DNA of 64,000 nucleotides from JACKDW01 sp964621785 (GTDB taxonomy: Bacteria > Myxococcota_A > Polyangia > Nannocystales > Nannocystaceae): the NCBI GenBank assembly GCA_964621785.1, contig CAZUPD010000013.1, forward strand, positions 31,823 to 95,822. Direction: 5' to 3'. Every line of letters begins with the position of its first letter. Position 1 is the stretch's first letter. Of this stretch, positions 17,150 through 25,675 are shown piece by piece. The notes below the pieces were generated by a model. The model saw only the letters and a program-made list of their open reading frames with translations. It was not told the DNA's origin and searched no databases. The position numbers and the translations under genes are program-made.

Positions 17150-17524
17150 ATGGCCCTCACAAAAACGCAGCTGGCGAAGTTTAAACGACTCCTCACCGAC
17201 AAGCGGGAAAACCTGCTGGTGCAGGCGCAAAAAACCCTCACCAACGAGATGGTGCTCTCGCCCGACGACCGGATGGACGAGGTCGATCAGGCGTCGAGCG
17301 AGTATATGCAAGCTTTCTCGTTTCGCCTCCGCGGGCGCGAACGCTTTCTGATCGACAAGATAGACTTGGCGCTGCGCAAGATCGACGACGGAAGCTACGG
17401 TGTGTGCGAAGACTGCGACGAGATGATCGGCCTCAAGCGCCTGCAAGCGCGTCCCGAGGCACCCCTGTGCATCCAGTGCAAAGAAGCCCAGGAAAAAGAA
17501 GAAGCCGTTTACGCCGAAGACTAG
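17150..17524 (+). CDS. DksA/TraR-type zinc-finger protein
   Basis: A 124-residue protein with an N-terminal coiled coil (residues ~5-75) and a C-terminal C4 zinc finger (CEDC and CIQC, 17 residues apart). This is the architecture of DksA, which binds the RNA polymerase secondary channel and works with ppGpp. The motif DDRMDEVDQASSE carries the acidic coiled-coil-tip residues of the family. ATG 17150 follows a GAGGCGG ribosome site. A RNA-polymerase-bound paralogue rather than DksA itself is possible, since myxobacteria carry several. Confidence 0.88.
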   Translation: MALTKTQLAKFKRLLTDKRENLLVQAQKTLTNEMVLSPDDRMDEVDQASSEYMQAFSFRLRGRERFLIDKIDLALRKIDDGSYGVCEDCDEMIGLKRLQARPEAPLCIQCKEAQEKEEAVYAED

Positions 17525-17717
17525 CCCAGAGGTCGTACCCACGGGCGAGTTGCCCGGGCCGCGCGTCGTAAATTATGTTGTATCACCAAGTTTTGTCCGT
17601 CAACGATAGAGGTCCGGACACACTGCCTCGCTGTCGCCGGCCGATGGGACGCTCGAGCAGAGACGCATCAAATCGCCCGCGTGCGAAGCGGGGGAATAAC
17701 CACAGGCTGCTAGACTG

Positions 17718-18590
17718 GTGATCCCTGGCGTCTCTCCCAACACCCTGCTCAGCCTGTACGGTCCGAGTGTCGCCCTCGCCTTTGTCACCGCTTGGGTGAC
17801 CATGCGCATTCACAGTCAGCGCGCGGGGCTCCCCGACCTCGGGACGCCGTTTGTGCTGTCGGCGATCGCCGGAGCCCTCGGAGCGCGGGCGTTTTATCTG
17901 TCGTCGATCGGCGCATTTTCAGGGGCCGAACTCTTCAGTTTCCAAGCCGGAGGCATGACCCTCGCCGGGGGCTTGGTGGTGGCGATTGCCGTGAGTGCCC
18001 TGCTCGTGCGCTGGTGGACGGTCGAACATCGACCGCCCTATCTGTGGTGGCGGTGGATGGACTGTGTCGCGCCGGCATTCGCCGTCGGGGTGATCATCGA
18101 GCGAGTCGGAGCATTTTTGGCGGGTGTCGACTTCGGCAGCTATGCCGGCCCGACGGATATCGGTCATGCGTTCGCGGTTCGCTACCCTGCCGGTTCACTG
18201 GTCCACCGCTACCAAGAAATGCATCTACAACAGCTGCCCGGATGGAGCCCCGAACAGGCCGCCCCAGTCCACCCCGTTCAGCTCTACACCGCGTTGGCCG
18301 GGCTTGCGATGTTGTTGCTCGCCCGCTCCTTGCGAGGGCGCGTGCACACCCACGGCGTGACCATGTTGACGCTCCTAGGTCTGTTCATCGGTGTCCACTT
18401 GGTCATTCTCGAGTCTTTCCGGTTCGGTGCGAGTGAGATCGTATGGGGGCCATTGCATCTACACCAGATCGGTGGCCTCGGCCTTCTGGTCGCCCTCGGG
18501 TTGGCAGCCCGCCAGCTCGTGTTTGCCCAGGCACAAACACCACAAGCTGCGTCGGCCAGTGGCGACGAGGAGCCCGAGACTGATGGCTGA
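17718..18590 (+). CDS. Prolipoprotein diacylglyceryl transferase-like membrane protein
   Basis: A 290-residue protein with about seven hydrophobic helices. Lgt family marks are GALGARAFY, a degenerate form of the Lgt signature (IIERVGAFLAGVDFG, normally GRxGNFxNxE), and HPVQLYTALAG (normally HPTQLYE). Lgt moves diacylglycerol from phosphatidylglycerol onto lipobox Cys. The loss of Asn/Glu in the signature makes this either a divergent Lgt or a paralogue. GTG 17718 is the start. The core AACCACAGGCTGC leader motif lies just before it. Its last 8 bases overlap the next gene. Confidence 0.75.
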   Translation: MIPGVSPNTLLSLYGPSVALAFVTAWVTMRIHSQRAGLPDLGTPFVLSAIAGALGARAFYLSSIGAFSGAELFSFQAGGMTLAGGLVVAIAVSALLVRWWTVEHRPPYLWWRWMDCVAPAFAVGVIIERVGAFLAGVDFGSYAGPTDIGHAFAVRYPAGSLVHRYQEMHLQQLPGWSPEQAAPVHPVQLYTALAGLAMLLLARSLRGRVHTHGVTMLTLLGLFIGVHLVILESFRFGASEIVWGPLHLHQIGGLGLLVALGLAARQLVFAQAQTPQAASASGDEEPETDG

Positions 18591-19257
18591 CGAACCGTTG
18601 GTGGTGGTCATCCACGGCGCCCTGCGTTCACGGGTGGGCCTGTGGCCGGTGGTGTGGTCCCTGCGTCGACGCGGACTCCAGGCGCGGGCGTTCGGCTATG
18701 CGACCCGGCGCGACCCCTTGGCGGTGCACGGCGAGCGCTTGGCAACCGCGATCGAGCGCTGGCGACAAAAACGCGGAGATGATCTCGAGCGACCGTTGCC
18801 GTTGCTGTGCCTGCTGACCCACAGTATGGGCGGATTGGTTGCGCGTACATATTTAGCGAGCAGCGCGGCTGCCCGTCAGTCCCAGCGCCAGCGGGTGTGG
18901 ATGTTTGCGCCGCCCAACCAGGGGTCGTACGTGGCCGATAAACTCCGCGACCTCAAACTGTTTCATTGGGTCTACGGAGCCGCCGCCAAGGAGTTGCTTC
19001 CCGAACGCGTGCGCGAGCTCGGGTCGGTCCCAAAATCCGCCGAGGTGCGGATCGTTGCCGGGGGGTCGCTGTCCGGCGATCGGGGGTTGCACGGATGGAT
19101 CCCAGGCAATCACGACGGCCTGGTCCGGGTTGACGAGACGGGGTTTGAAGGCCACCAACCAGAGCTCGTGGGCGGGTCACACAGCACGATGCAGTGGCGC
19201 CCGGAGTTGCTAGCAGCGGCGGCGGCGTTCTTTTCGGCGGATGTGCCGACGCCGTAG
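18583..19257 (+). CDS. Alpha/beta-hydrolase (lipase/esterase-like)
   Basis: A 224-residue cytoplasmic hydrolase. It starts MADEPLVVVIHGALRS (oxyanion HG), has the nucleophile elbow THSMGGLVART, and ends with a likely catalytic His in GGSHSTMQWRPE. The shape resembles PGAP1-like/GPI-inositol-deacylase-type or triacylglycerol lipase proteins. The ATG at 18583 overlaps the Lgt-like gene by 8 bases, so translation is coupled and the two may share a lipid-related role. The larger frame upstream lies inside the Lgt gene and is not used. Confidence 0.82.
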   Translation: MADEPLVVVIHGALRSRVGLWPVVWSLRRRGLQARAFGYATRRDPLAVHGERLATAIERWRQKRGDDLERPLPLLCLLTHSMGGLVARTYLASSAAARQSQRQRVWMFAPPNQGSYVADKLRDLKLFHWVYGAAAKELLPERVRELGSVPKSAEVRIVAGGSLSGDRGLHGWIPGNHDGLVRVDETGFEGHQPELVGGSHSTMQWRPELLAAAAAFFSADVPTP

Positions 19258-19426
19258 ATCTTAGGTTGGGTCGAGGACCGTTCAGCAGTTGTATGTATTT
19301 ACAAGCTGAGGCGTCTCAAGTCGTTATGAACTCGGGCGACCCCGACCGCGCGTCAGCCGATGCGGTCAAGTTTGACTGAGAACCGAACCGTCTCCAATCG
19401 AGACACCGTTCGCTTCCAGGGTGGAA

Positions 19427-19500
19427 TGCCGAGGGGCGGACTTGAACCGCCGACCTGAGGGTTATGAATCCTCCGCTCTAACCAGCTGAGCTACCCCGGC
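19427..19500 (-). tRNA. tRNA-Met (CAT anticodon)
   Basis: A 74-base cloverleaf on the minus strand. The 7-bp acceptor stem is GCCGGGG with CCTCGGC (one G-U). The D-arm is AGCTCAGCTGGTTAGAGC, the anticodon loop TTCATAA (anticodon CAT), and the T-arm contains GGTTCAAGTCC. The discriminator is A and CCA is not encoded. It is of elongator type by its D-arm. A CAT tRNA could also be tRNA-Ile2 after lysidine modification, which sequence reading alone does not settle. Confidence 0.93.
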
Positions 19501-19752
19501 TAGGGGTCGCGTGAGTATCGAACTCTCTCGGGCGAGTCAATAGCGTCCTCCCTCGGCACCTCCGTCTTCCTCCCCGACTGTGAGGCCACGGCGCCGAGGA
19601 TGCAGCGTTTGTGTCGCCGCTGCTTCGCTTGTGAGTGCACCCACTTTCCCCAGAGTGTGATTGCCCCGAAACCGATGCAGACAGCCTGGGTTTGGAGCTA
19701 TGTCGTCACCCATCGACGAGTTTGCGTCCCGAGCGAGAAAGGTACGACAGCG

Positions 19753-20952
19753 ATGTCCCGAGAAGTTGTGATCGTCAGTGCAGTCCGAACCCCCATCGGC
19801 AGCTTTCAGGGCAGCCTCGCCTCCCTTCCTGCGCCAAAACTGGGTGCCGTAGCGATCAAAGGGGCTCTCGAGAAGGCCGGCGTGAAAGGTGAAGACGTCG
19901 ACGAAGTCCTCATGGGTTGCGTGTTGCCGGCCGGCGTCGGCCAGGCCCCTGCGCGTCAGGCCAGCAAGTTCGCTGGCATTCCCGATTCGGTCCCCTGCGT
20001 CACCCTCAACAAAGTCTGTGGCTCGGGTCTCAAGACCGTGGTCATGGCCGCCCAGGCGATCAAATGTGGTGACGCCGAGATCGTCGTCGCCGGTGGCATG
20101 GAGAGCATGTCCAATGCGCCATATCTCCTGCCCAAGGCGCGGACCGGTTATCGCCTCGGCAACGGCCAATTGGTCGATGGCCTCGTCCACGACGGCCTGT
20201 GGGACCCCTACAACAACTTCCACATGGGCAACGCCGGCGAGATTTGTGCCGAAGGTTGCAGTATCGATCGCGCCCGCCAAGACGAGTACGCCGCCGAGAG
20301 CTACCGCCGGGCCCAACACGCGGTCAAAGAGGGGCTTTTTAAGCCTGAGATTGTACCTGTCTCGGTGCCCCAGCGCCGCGGCGATCCGGTGGTCGTCAGC
20401 GACGACGAAGAACCGTTTCGCGGCAACATCGAAAAGCTGACCGGGCTGCGCAGCGTGTTTAAAAAAGACGGCACCATCACCGCCGGGAACGCCTCGACGA
20501 TCAACGACGGCGCCTCAGCTGTGGTGTTGATGAGCCGCGAAGAAGCCGACCGTCGCGGGCTCAAACCGCTGGCTGTGATCCGCGGCTACGCCGGTCATGC
20601 CCAGGCCCCCGAGTGGTTCACCACTGCCCCCGCCGGCTCGATCGAAGGCGTCCTCAAAAAGACGGACCTCCAGGTTGCCGACATCGACCTCTGGGAGGTC
20701 AACGAGGCCTTTGCAGTCGTCGCCCTCGCCAACCAAGACAAACTCTCGATCCCCGGCGACCGCCTCAACATTCGCGGTGGTGCAGTCGCCCTCGGACATC
20801 CGATCGGCTGTTCCGGTGCCCGGATCCTCACCACCTTGGCCCACGCCATGCAACAGACCGGCAAGCGTCGGGGCATCGCCTCGTTGTGCATCGGTGGTGG
20901 TGAAGCCGTGGCGGTTCTGATCGAAAACGAGGCCGTCGGCGCGGCGTCCTAA
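19753..20952 (+). CDS. Acetyl-CoA acetyltransferase (thiolase)
   Basis: A 399-residue thiolase that joins two acetyl-CoA to acetoacetyl-CoA, or cleaves the reverse. Catalytic residues are Cys89 (KVCGSGLK), His349 (ALGHPIG) and Cys353 (GCSGAR). ATG 19753 starts the family's usual SREVVIVSAVRTPIG. The open frame back to 19600 is not used. It begins a co-oriented run of thiolase, 3-hydroxyacyl-CoA dehydrogenase, crotonase and acyl-CoA dehydrogenase with short gaps, which is a complete acetyl-CoA/butyryl-CoA route. PhbA/AtoB-type biosynthetic thiolase is the closest guess. Confidence 0.95.
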   Translation: MSREVVIVSAVRTPIGSFQGSLASLPAPKLGAVAIKGALEKAGVKGEDVDEVLMGCVLPAGVGQAPARQASKFAGIPDSVPCVTLNKVCGSGLKTVVMAAQAIKCGDAEIVVAGGMESMSNAPYLLPKARTGYRLGNGQLVDGLVHDGLWDPYNNFHMGNAGEICAEGCSIDRARQDEYAAESYRRAQHAVKEGLFKPEIVPVSVPQRRGDPVVVSDDEEPFRGNIEKLTGLRSVFKKDGTITAGNASTINDGASAVVLMSREEADRRGLKPLAVIRGYAGHAQAPEWFTTAPAGSIEGVLKKTDLQVADIDLWEVNEAFAVVALANQDKLSIPGDRLNIRGGAVALGHPIGCSGARILTTLAHAMQQTGKRRGIASLCIGGGEAVAVLIENEAVGAAS

Positions 20953-21015
20953 ACCAGTTGTATCATCAATGTTTTGCCAGGCCTGCTCCCTGGCATCACA
21001 CCACGGAGAGTCTCG

Positions 21016-21894
21016 ATGACTGCAGATATCCTCAGCAACATTCAAACCATCGGCGTGTTAGGGGCCGGGCAAATGGGCGGTGGGATCGCCCAGGTTGCCG
21101 CCCAGGCGCAATTCGCCGTCCTACTCGCTGACATCGACCTCGCGCGGGCCGAGGCCGGCAAGGCGACGATCGCCAAGCTCCTCGGGCGTCGGGTTGAAAA
21201 GGGCAAGCTCGACGGCTCGGTCCGCGACGCTGTCTTGGCTCGGATCACCCCGGTTGGCAGCCTTGCACAGCTCGGCACGGCCAACTTTGTGGTCGAGGCC
21301 GCGACCGAAAACATCGACCTCAAAAAGAAGTTGTTTCGCCAACTCGACGAGGCCGTGCCTGCCGGCGTGATCCTCGGGACCAACACCTCGTCGATCAGCA
21401 TCACGATGTTGGCCGCCGAGACCTCGCGGCCCGAACTCGTGGTCGGGATGCACTTTATGAACCCCGTCCCGATCATGAAGTTGGTCGAGATTATTCGCGG
21501 GTTACAAACCGCTGACACGACCTACGCGACCACGCTGGCACTCGCCCAGCGCATGGGCAAGACTACGATTACCAGCAAGGACTGCCCTGGGTTTATCGTC
21601 AACCGGATCCTGATTCCGTTGATCAACGAGGCCTGCTTCGCCCTGCAAGAAGGCTTGGGTACGCCCGAGGACATCGATACCGGGATTCGCTTGGGTCTCA
21701 ACCACCCGATGGGGCCGCTCGCACTCGCCGATCTCATCGGCCTCGACACCTGTCTGGCGATCGCCGACGTGCTTCACCGCGAGTTGGGGGACGACAAATA
21801 CCGGGCGGCAAATATCTTGCGTATGCATGTAGCTGCCGGTTGGCACGGGCGCAAGGCCGGACGCGGATTTTACGATTACAGCGCGGGGAAGTAG
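21016..21894 (+). CDS. 3-hydroxybutyryl-CoA dehydrogenase
   Basis: A 292-residue single-domain 3-hydroxyacyl-CoA dehydrogenase that converts acetoacetyl-CoA and 3-hydroxybutyryl-CoA. The NAD loop is GAGQMGGG (from Gly16), the catalytic His lies in GMHFMNPVPIMKLVE, and the C-terminal dimer region shows CPGFIVNRIL. GGAGAG precedes ATG 21016. The gap to the thiolase is 63 bases. The crotonase ATG abuts its stop codon. Length and motifs match the butyrate-type (Hbd/PaaH) enzymes. Confidence 0.94.
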   Translation: MTADILSNIQTIGVLGAGQMGGGIAQVAAQAQFAVLLADIDLARAEAGKATIAKLLGRRVEKGKLDGSVRDAVLARITPVGSLAQLGTANFVVEAATENIDLKKKLFRQLDEAVPAGVILGTNTSSISITMLAAETSRPELVVGMHFMNPVPIMKLVEIIRGLQTADTTYATTLALAQRMGKTTITSKDCPGFIVNRILIPLINEACFALQEGLGTPEDIDTGIRLGLNHPMGPLALADLIGLDTCLAIADVLHRELGDDKYRAANILRMHVAAGWHGRKAGRGFYDYSAGK

Positions 21895-22683
21895 ATGCAC
21901 AAGGACTTTCAAACCATCTCGGTCGAAGATCGCGGGCGCGTCCGCGTGGTCGCCATCAACCGCCCCGAGGTTCTCAATGCGCTCAACCCCACGGTGATCG
22001 AGGAGCTGACGGCAGCGTTTGCTGCGATCGAGGAAGATCGCAGCGTCGGTGGGGCCGTGATCACGGGGGCCGGCGAGAAGAGTTTTATCGCCGGGGCCGA
22101 CATTGCCGCGATGGCTGAAATGACCCCCGAGCAAGCCAAGGTGTTTGCGCAAAAGGGTCATGTGTTCGGGGCCAAGCTGGCGGCGTTGCGGGTGCCGGTC
22201 ATCGCCGCGGTCAACGGGTTTGCCCTCGGCGGTGGCTGTGAAGTTGCACTTGCATGTGATTTTATCTACGCCAGCGAAAAAGCGAAGTTCGGCCAGCCCG
22301 AAGTCAACCTCGGAGTGATTCCCGGGTTCGGCGGAACCCAGCGACTGCTGCGACGAGTCGGCCTGGCACAGGCGCTCGAGCTGTGTCTGTCGGGTGCGAT
22401 CATCCGGGCCGATGAGGCCCTGCGGATCGGGCTGTGCAACCGCGTGGTTCCCCATGGCGAAGTGGTCGATGCGGCGGTCAAAACCGCGGAGCTGATCGCC
22501 AGCAAGGGTCCGGTCGCAGTTGCATCGGCCAAGGCAGCCCTGCACAAAGGGGCAGATCTAGCGCTCGCCCAGGCCAACCAACTCGAAGTCGAGATGTTTT
22601 CCCAACTGTTTGCCACCGCCGATCAGCGCGAGGGGATGGCCGCGTTTTTGGCCAAGCGCCCGCCCGCGTTCAAGGGGGAGTGA
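21895..22683 (+). CDS. Enoyl-CoA hydratase (crotonase)
   Basis: A 262-residue crotonase that hydrates crotonyl-CoA to 3-hydroxybutyryl-CoA. The catalytic glutamates are Glu116 (GGGCE) and Glu136 (PEVNLGVIPGFGGTQR). An oxyanion hole is formed by the FIAGADI and FALGGG segments. Its ATG directly follows the TAG of the dehydrogenase gene. An exact dispersed palindrome (22245) lies right after Glu116, where Val-Ala-Leu-Ala is written GTT GCA CTT GCA instead of the GCC/GTC/CTC codons used around it. Confidence 0.94.
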   Translation: MHKDFQTISVEDRGRVRVVAINRPEVLNALNPTVIEELTAAFAAIEEDRSVGGAVITGAGEKSFIAGADIAAMAEMTPEQAKVFAQKGHVFGAKLAALRVPVIAAVNGFALGGGCEVALACDFIYASEKAKFGQPEVNLGVIPGFGGTQRLLRRVGLAQALELCLSGAIIRADEALRIGLCNRVVPHGEVVDAAVKTAELIASKGPVAVASAKAALHKGADLALAQANQLEVEMFSQLFATADQREGMAAFLAKRPPAFKGE

Positions 22684-22686
22684 GTC

Positions 22687-23829
22687 ATGGATCTGTCACT
22701 GAGCGAAGAACAACAGGCGTTGGTGGCCATGGTACGGGAGTTCGCCAACCGCGAAGTCCGTCCGCTGGCCGCTGAGCTCGACCGCGAGGCCAAGTTTCCC
22801 AAACGCTTGGTCGAGCGTATGGCCGAGCTCGGACTGATGGGCATCGAGGTCGACCCCGACTACGACGGTTCCGGCCTCGACCCGCTGAGCTACGTGTTGG
22901 CGATGGAAGAGGTCAGCACCGCCTGTGCCTCGACCGGCGTCATCATGAGCGTCAACAACTCGCTGGTGTGTGACCCACTGTCGAAGTTCGGCTCCGACGA
23001 ACAAAAGCAGGAGTGGCTGGCCCCGCTCGCCCGCGGCGACAAACTCGGTTGCTTTATGTTGAGCGAGCCCAACGCCGGCAGCGATGCCGCGGCGCAAAAG
23101 ACCAAGGCCGTTCGCGACGGCGACAGCTACGTGATCAACGGGGTCAAAAACTGGATCACCAACGGGCCCCAGGCCGACACCGGGATCCTGTTGTGCATGA
23201 CCGAGCCCGAAAAGCGCCACCGCGGGATCACGGCCTTCATCATCGACATGCACGCCGATGGGGTCGAGCGCGGGCCCAAGGACGACAAGTTGGGGATCCG
23301 TGGCAGCCACACCTGCCAAATTTTCTTTACCGACCACCGTGTGCCAGCCAGCCAGCGTCTCGGCGCAGAGGGAGAGGGCTTCAAGGTGGCCATGTCGACC
23401 CTCGACTGTGGCCGGATCGGGATCGCCGCCCAGGCCCTCGGGATCGGTCGCGCCGCCTTTGAGGCCGCTGCCGAATATGCCAACGACCGCAAGACCTTTG
23501 GCAAACGCATCATCGACCACCAAGCGATCGCCTTCATGCTCGCCGACATGGAAGTCGAGCTCGAGGCCGCCCGCCTGCTGACCTACCGGGCCGCCAACCT
23601 CAAGCAAAAGGGTGTGCGGCATACCAAGGCCTCGGCGATGGCCAAACTCTACGCCTCCGAGATGGCCAATAAGGTGGCAAAAAACGCGATTCAGGTATTC
23701 GGCGGCAACGGCTACGTCACCGAGTACCCGGTCGAGCGCCACTTTCGAGATGCCAAAATCACCGAAATCTACGAGGGCACCAGCGAGATTCAACGCGTTG
23801 TCATCGCCAGTTCGTTGGTACGCCGGTAG
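22687..23829 (+). CDS. Acyl-CoA dehydrogenase (short-chain, butyryl-CoA type)
   Basis: A 380-residue flavoenzyme oxidising butyryl-CoA to crotonyl-CoA, or reducing crotonyl-CoA with an electron-transfer flavoprotein. Marks are CFMLSEPNAGSDAAA, WITNGPQADT and the catalytic base Glu363 in EIYEGTSEIQR. It starts 3 bases after the crotonase stop, completing the cluster. No EtfAB genes lie in the window. A 383-residue frame on the opposite strand is a shadow of this gene. Confidence 0.95.
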   Translation: MDLSLSEEQQALVAMVREFANREVRPLAAELDREAKFPKRLVERMAELGLMGIEVDPDYDGSGLDPLSYVLAMEEVSTACASTGVIMSVNNSLVCDPLSKFGSDEQKQEWLAPLARGDKLGCFMLSEPNAGSDAAAQKTKAVRDGDSYVINGVKNWITNGPQADTGILLCMTEPEKRHRGITAFIIDMHADGVERGPKDDKLGIRGSHTCQIFFTDHRVPASQRLGAEGEGFKVAMSTLDCGRIGIAAQALGIGRAAFEAAAEYANDRKTFGKRIIDHQAIAFMLADMEVELEAARLLTYRAANLKQKGVRHTKASAMAKLYASEMANKVAKNAIQVFGGNGYVTEYPVERHFRDAKITEIYEGTSEIQRVVIASSLVRR

Positions 23830-23884
23830 CCGCGCGAGAAAAGCCACGGGCTGCTAGCATCGCTCAGACAAAGGAGACAGGACC

Positions 23885-24427
23885 TTGAGCAACAGGAGTT
23901 TTGCGTTTCACTTCGGCATGGCCCTCGCGGTCGGTCTACCCCTACTCACGACCGGCTGTGTCAAGCGCCAGCTCGACAAAATGGACCAGCGCGAAGGCGA
24001 CGTCTACAGCGAGTACGACGGCAAGAAGTACGAAGAAGATCTCGTGACCGTCAAAGCCGACGAGGTCGAGGACCAGGGCGACAGCGTTTCCCCGGCCACC
24101 TTGCAGGCGATCCAGGACACGATCTCCAACGTCTACGAGCGTGACTTCGGGCGTTGCCTGCAGCAGGACATGGACGCCTACGAGAACCGTTGGATCGCCG
24201 GCACCTTCTCTGTCGAGTTCACGATCAACACTGAAGGCAAGGTCACCTCTGCGTCCGTGCTCGAAGCTGATATCAAGGAGCAGAAGACTGCAAAGGGCAA
24301 AGAGGCTCGCAAAGCCAAGATCTTCCCCAGCTGTGTGGAAGAGTCGGTCTACAAGTGGGAGTTCGAGCCGGCGCCCGAAGTCGAGTACACCCACACCTAT
24401 ACCGGCAAGGTCGGCGAGGCGTTCTAG
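23885..24427 (+). CDS. Lipoprotein with AgmX/PglI-type C-terminal domain
   Basis: A 180-residue lipoprotein (lipobox LTTGC near residue 25, TTG start after AAAGGAG at about 23872). A charged, acidic linker follows. The C-terminal ~85 residues (RWIAGTFSVEFTINTEGKV, then FPSCVEESVYKWEFEP) resemble the TonB-like domain of myxobacterial AgmX/PglI proteins, tied to gliding or adventurous-motility envelope machines. It sits between two acyl-CoA dehydrogenases but is not obviously metabolic. The 21-bp leader motif at 23834 lies just ahead. Confidence 0.8.
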   Translation: MSNRSFAFHFGMALAVGLPLLTTGCVKRQLDKMDQREGDVYSEYDGKKYEEDLVTVKADEVEDQGDSVSPATLQAIQDTISNVYERDFGRCLQQDMDAYENRWIAGTFSVEFTINTEGKVTSASVLEADIKEQKTAKGKEARKAKIFPSCVEESVYKWEFEPAPEVEYTHTYTGKVGEAF

Positions 24428-24505
24428 CGCCCGGTCGTCGACTTCATTTGCGCATACAACCAACAAGCTCCCAAGCCCGGCGACTCGTCGGGTCCGAGAC
24501 GTACT

Positions 24506-25663
24506 GTGTTTGACTTTACACCGACTGAAGCACAACAGATGATCGCCGACTCCGCCCGCCAGTTCGCCGAGCGCGTGCTGGCGCCGCGGGCCGCCAAGCT
24601 CGACGCCGATGGTGGGTTTCCCCGGGATAGTCTGGCCCAGGCAGCCGATCTCGGTTTATTTGGGATCAACGTCCCCGAGGCCTTGGGCGGGGTCGAGGCT
24701 GGAGCCGTCGCCTATGCACTTGCCGTCATCGAGCTCGCCAAGGCCTGTGCAAGTACAACGGTAGCGATCACCGTCACAAACATGGTCGCCGAGGTCATCA
24801 ACTACTTTGGCACCGACGAGCAAAAGACCGAACACGTGCCCAAAATTGTGGGGGGCGACTACTGTGTGGCTGGATTTGCCCTGTCGGAATCTGGAGCCGG
24901 TAGCGATCCCGGCGGCATGACAACCCGGGCCGTCCGCAGCGACACCGGATGGGTGATCAACGGCTCCAAGTTGTGGATCACCAGCGGCTCCGATGCCGGG
25001 CTTTTTATTGTATGGGCACGGACCAACGACGCCAAAGGTCCCCGGGGGATCAGCGCCTTTATCGTCCCTGGCGACGTCAAAGGGCTGGTGCGTGGCAAGC
25101 CCGAACACAAAATGGGCCAGTGTGGATCGCCGACCACCCCGCTTGAGTTTCACGACGTCCACGTGCCCCACGAGGCGCTACTGTCCGAGGAGGGCAAAGG
25201 CTTTCGCGTGGCGATGATGGCCCTCGACGGAGGTCGGATCGGGATCGCCTCGCTCGCCCTCGGCTGTGGCCTCGCCGCGACCGACTACGCTGCCGGCTAC
25301 GCCTGCGACCGCAAGCAGTTTGGACAGGCGATCGCCAACTTCCAGGCGATCCAATGGATGCTGGCCGACAATGCGACCGAGTTGGAGGCGGCCAAGCTCC
25401 TCATTTTGCGGGCCGCATTTCGCAAGCAACAGGGTCAGCGGTTTACAAACGAGGCTTCGATCGCCAAACTGTTTGCGACCGAGAAAGCCAACGTCGCCTG
25501 CGACCGTGCGGTCCAGATCCTCGGCGGATATGGCTATACAAAGGAATTTCCTGTCGAACGCAACCTCCGAGACGTCCGGGTCACCCGGATCTTTGAAGGT
25601 ACAAGCGAAATCCAGCGCATTGTGATCAGCCGCGATATCATGCGGCGGTTTCAAAAGGCCTAA
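24506..25663 (+). CDS. Acyl-CoA dehydrogenase (second copy)
   Basis: A 385-residue flavoenzyme with GFALSESGAGSDPGG, WITSGSDAGLFIV and the catalytic Glu364 in IFEGTSEIQR. It is clearly divergent from the copy at 22687, so it probably has a different chain preference. GTG 24506 gives the family's FDFTPTEAQQ start. No strong ribosome site is visible. It follows the AgmX-like gene by 78 bases and precedes a membrane-protein gene by 12. An exact dispersed palindrome lies at 24748. Confidence 0.94.
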   Translation: MFDFTPTEAQQMIADSARQFAERVLAPRAAKLDADGGFPRDSLAQAADLGLFGINVPEALGGVEAGAVAYALAVIELAKACASTTVAITVTNMVAEVINYFGTDEQKTEHVPKIVGGDYCVAGFALSESGAGSDPGGMTTRAVRSDTGWVINGSKLWITSGSDAGLFIVWARTNDAKGPRGISAFIVPGDVKGLVRGKPEHKMGQCGSPTTPLEFHDVHVPHEALLSEEGKGFRVAMMALDGGRIGIASLALGCGLAATDYAAGYACDRKQFGQAIANFQAIQWMLADNATELEAAKLLILRAAFRKQQGQRFTNEASIAKLFATEKANVACDRAVQILGGYGYTKEFPVERNLRDVRVTRIFEGTSEIQRIVISRDIMRRFQKA

Positions 25664-25675
25664 GTTCACCGAAGC

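Noticed and set aside
19389..19407. Hairpin downstream of tRNA-Met as a terminator
   Set aside because: GTCTC and GAGAC form only 5 bp and the following minus-strand sequence is not a clear T-run.
21502..22545. 347-codon frame on the minus strand over the crotonase and dehydrogenase genes
   Set aside because: It crosses two well-supported genes antisense and has no domain or ribosome site.
22696..23847. Long open frame (383 codons) on the minus strand
   Set aside because: It is exactly antisense to the acyl-CoA dehydrogenase gene, which has full family motifs. Such shadows arise in GC-rich codon use.
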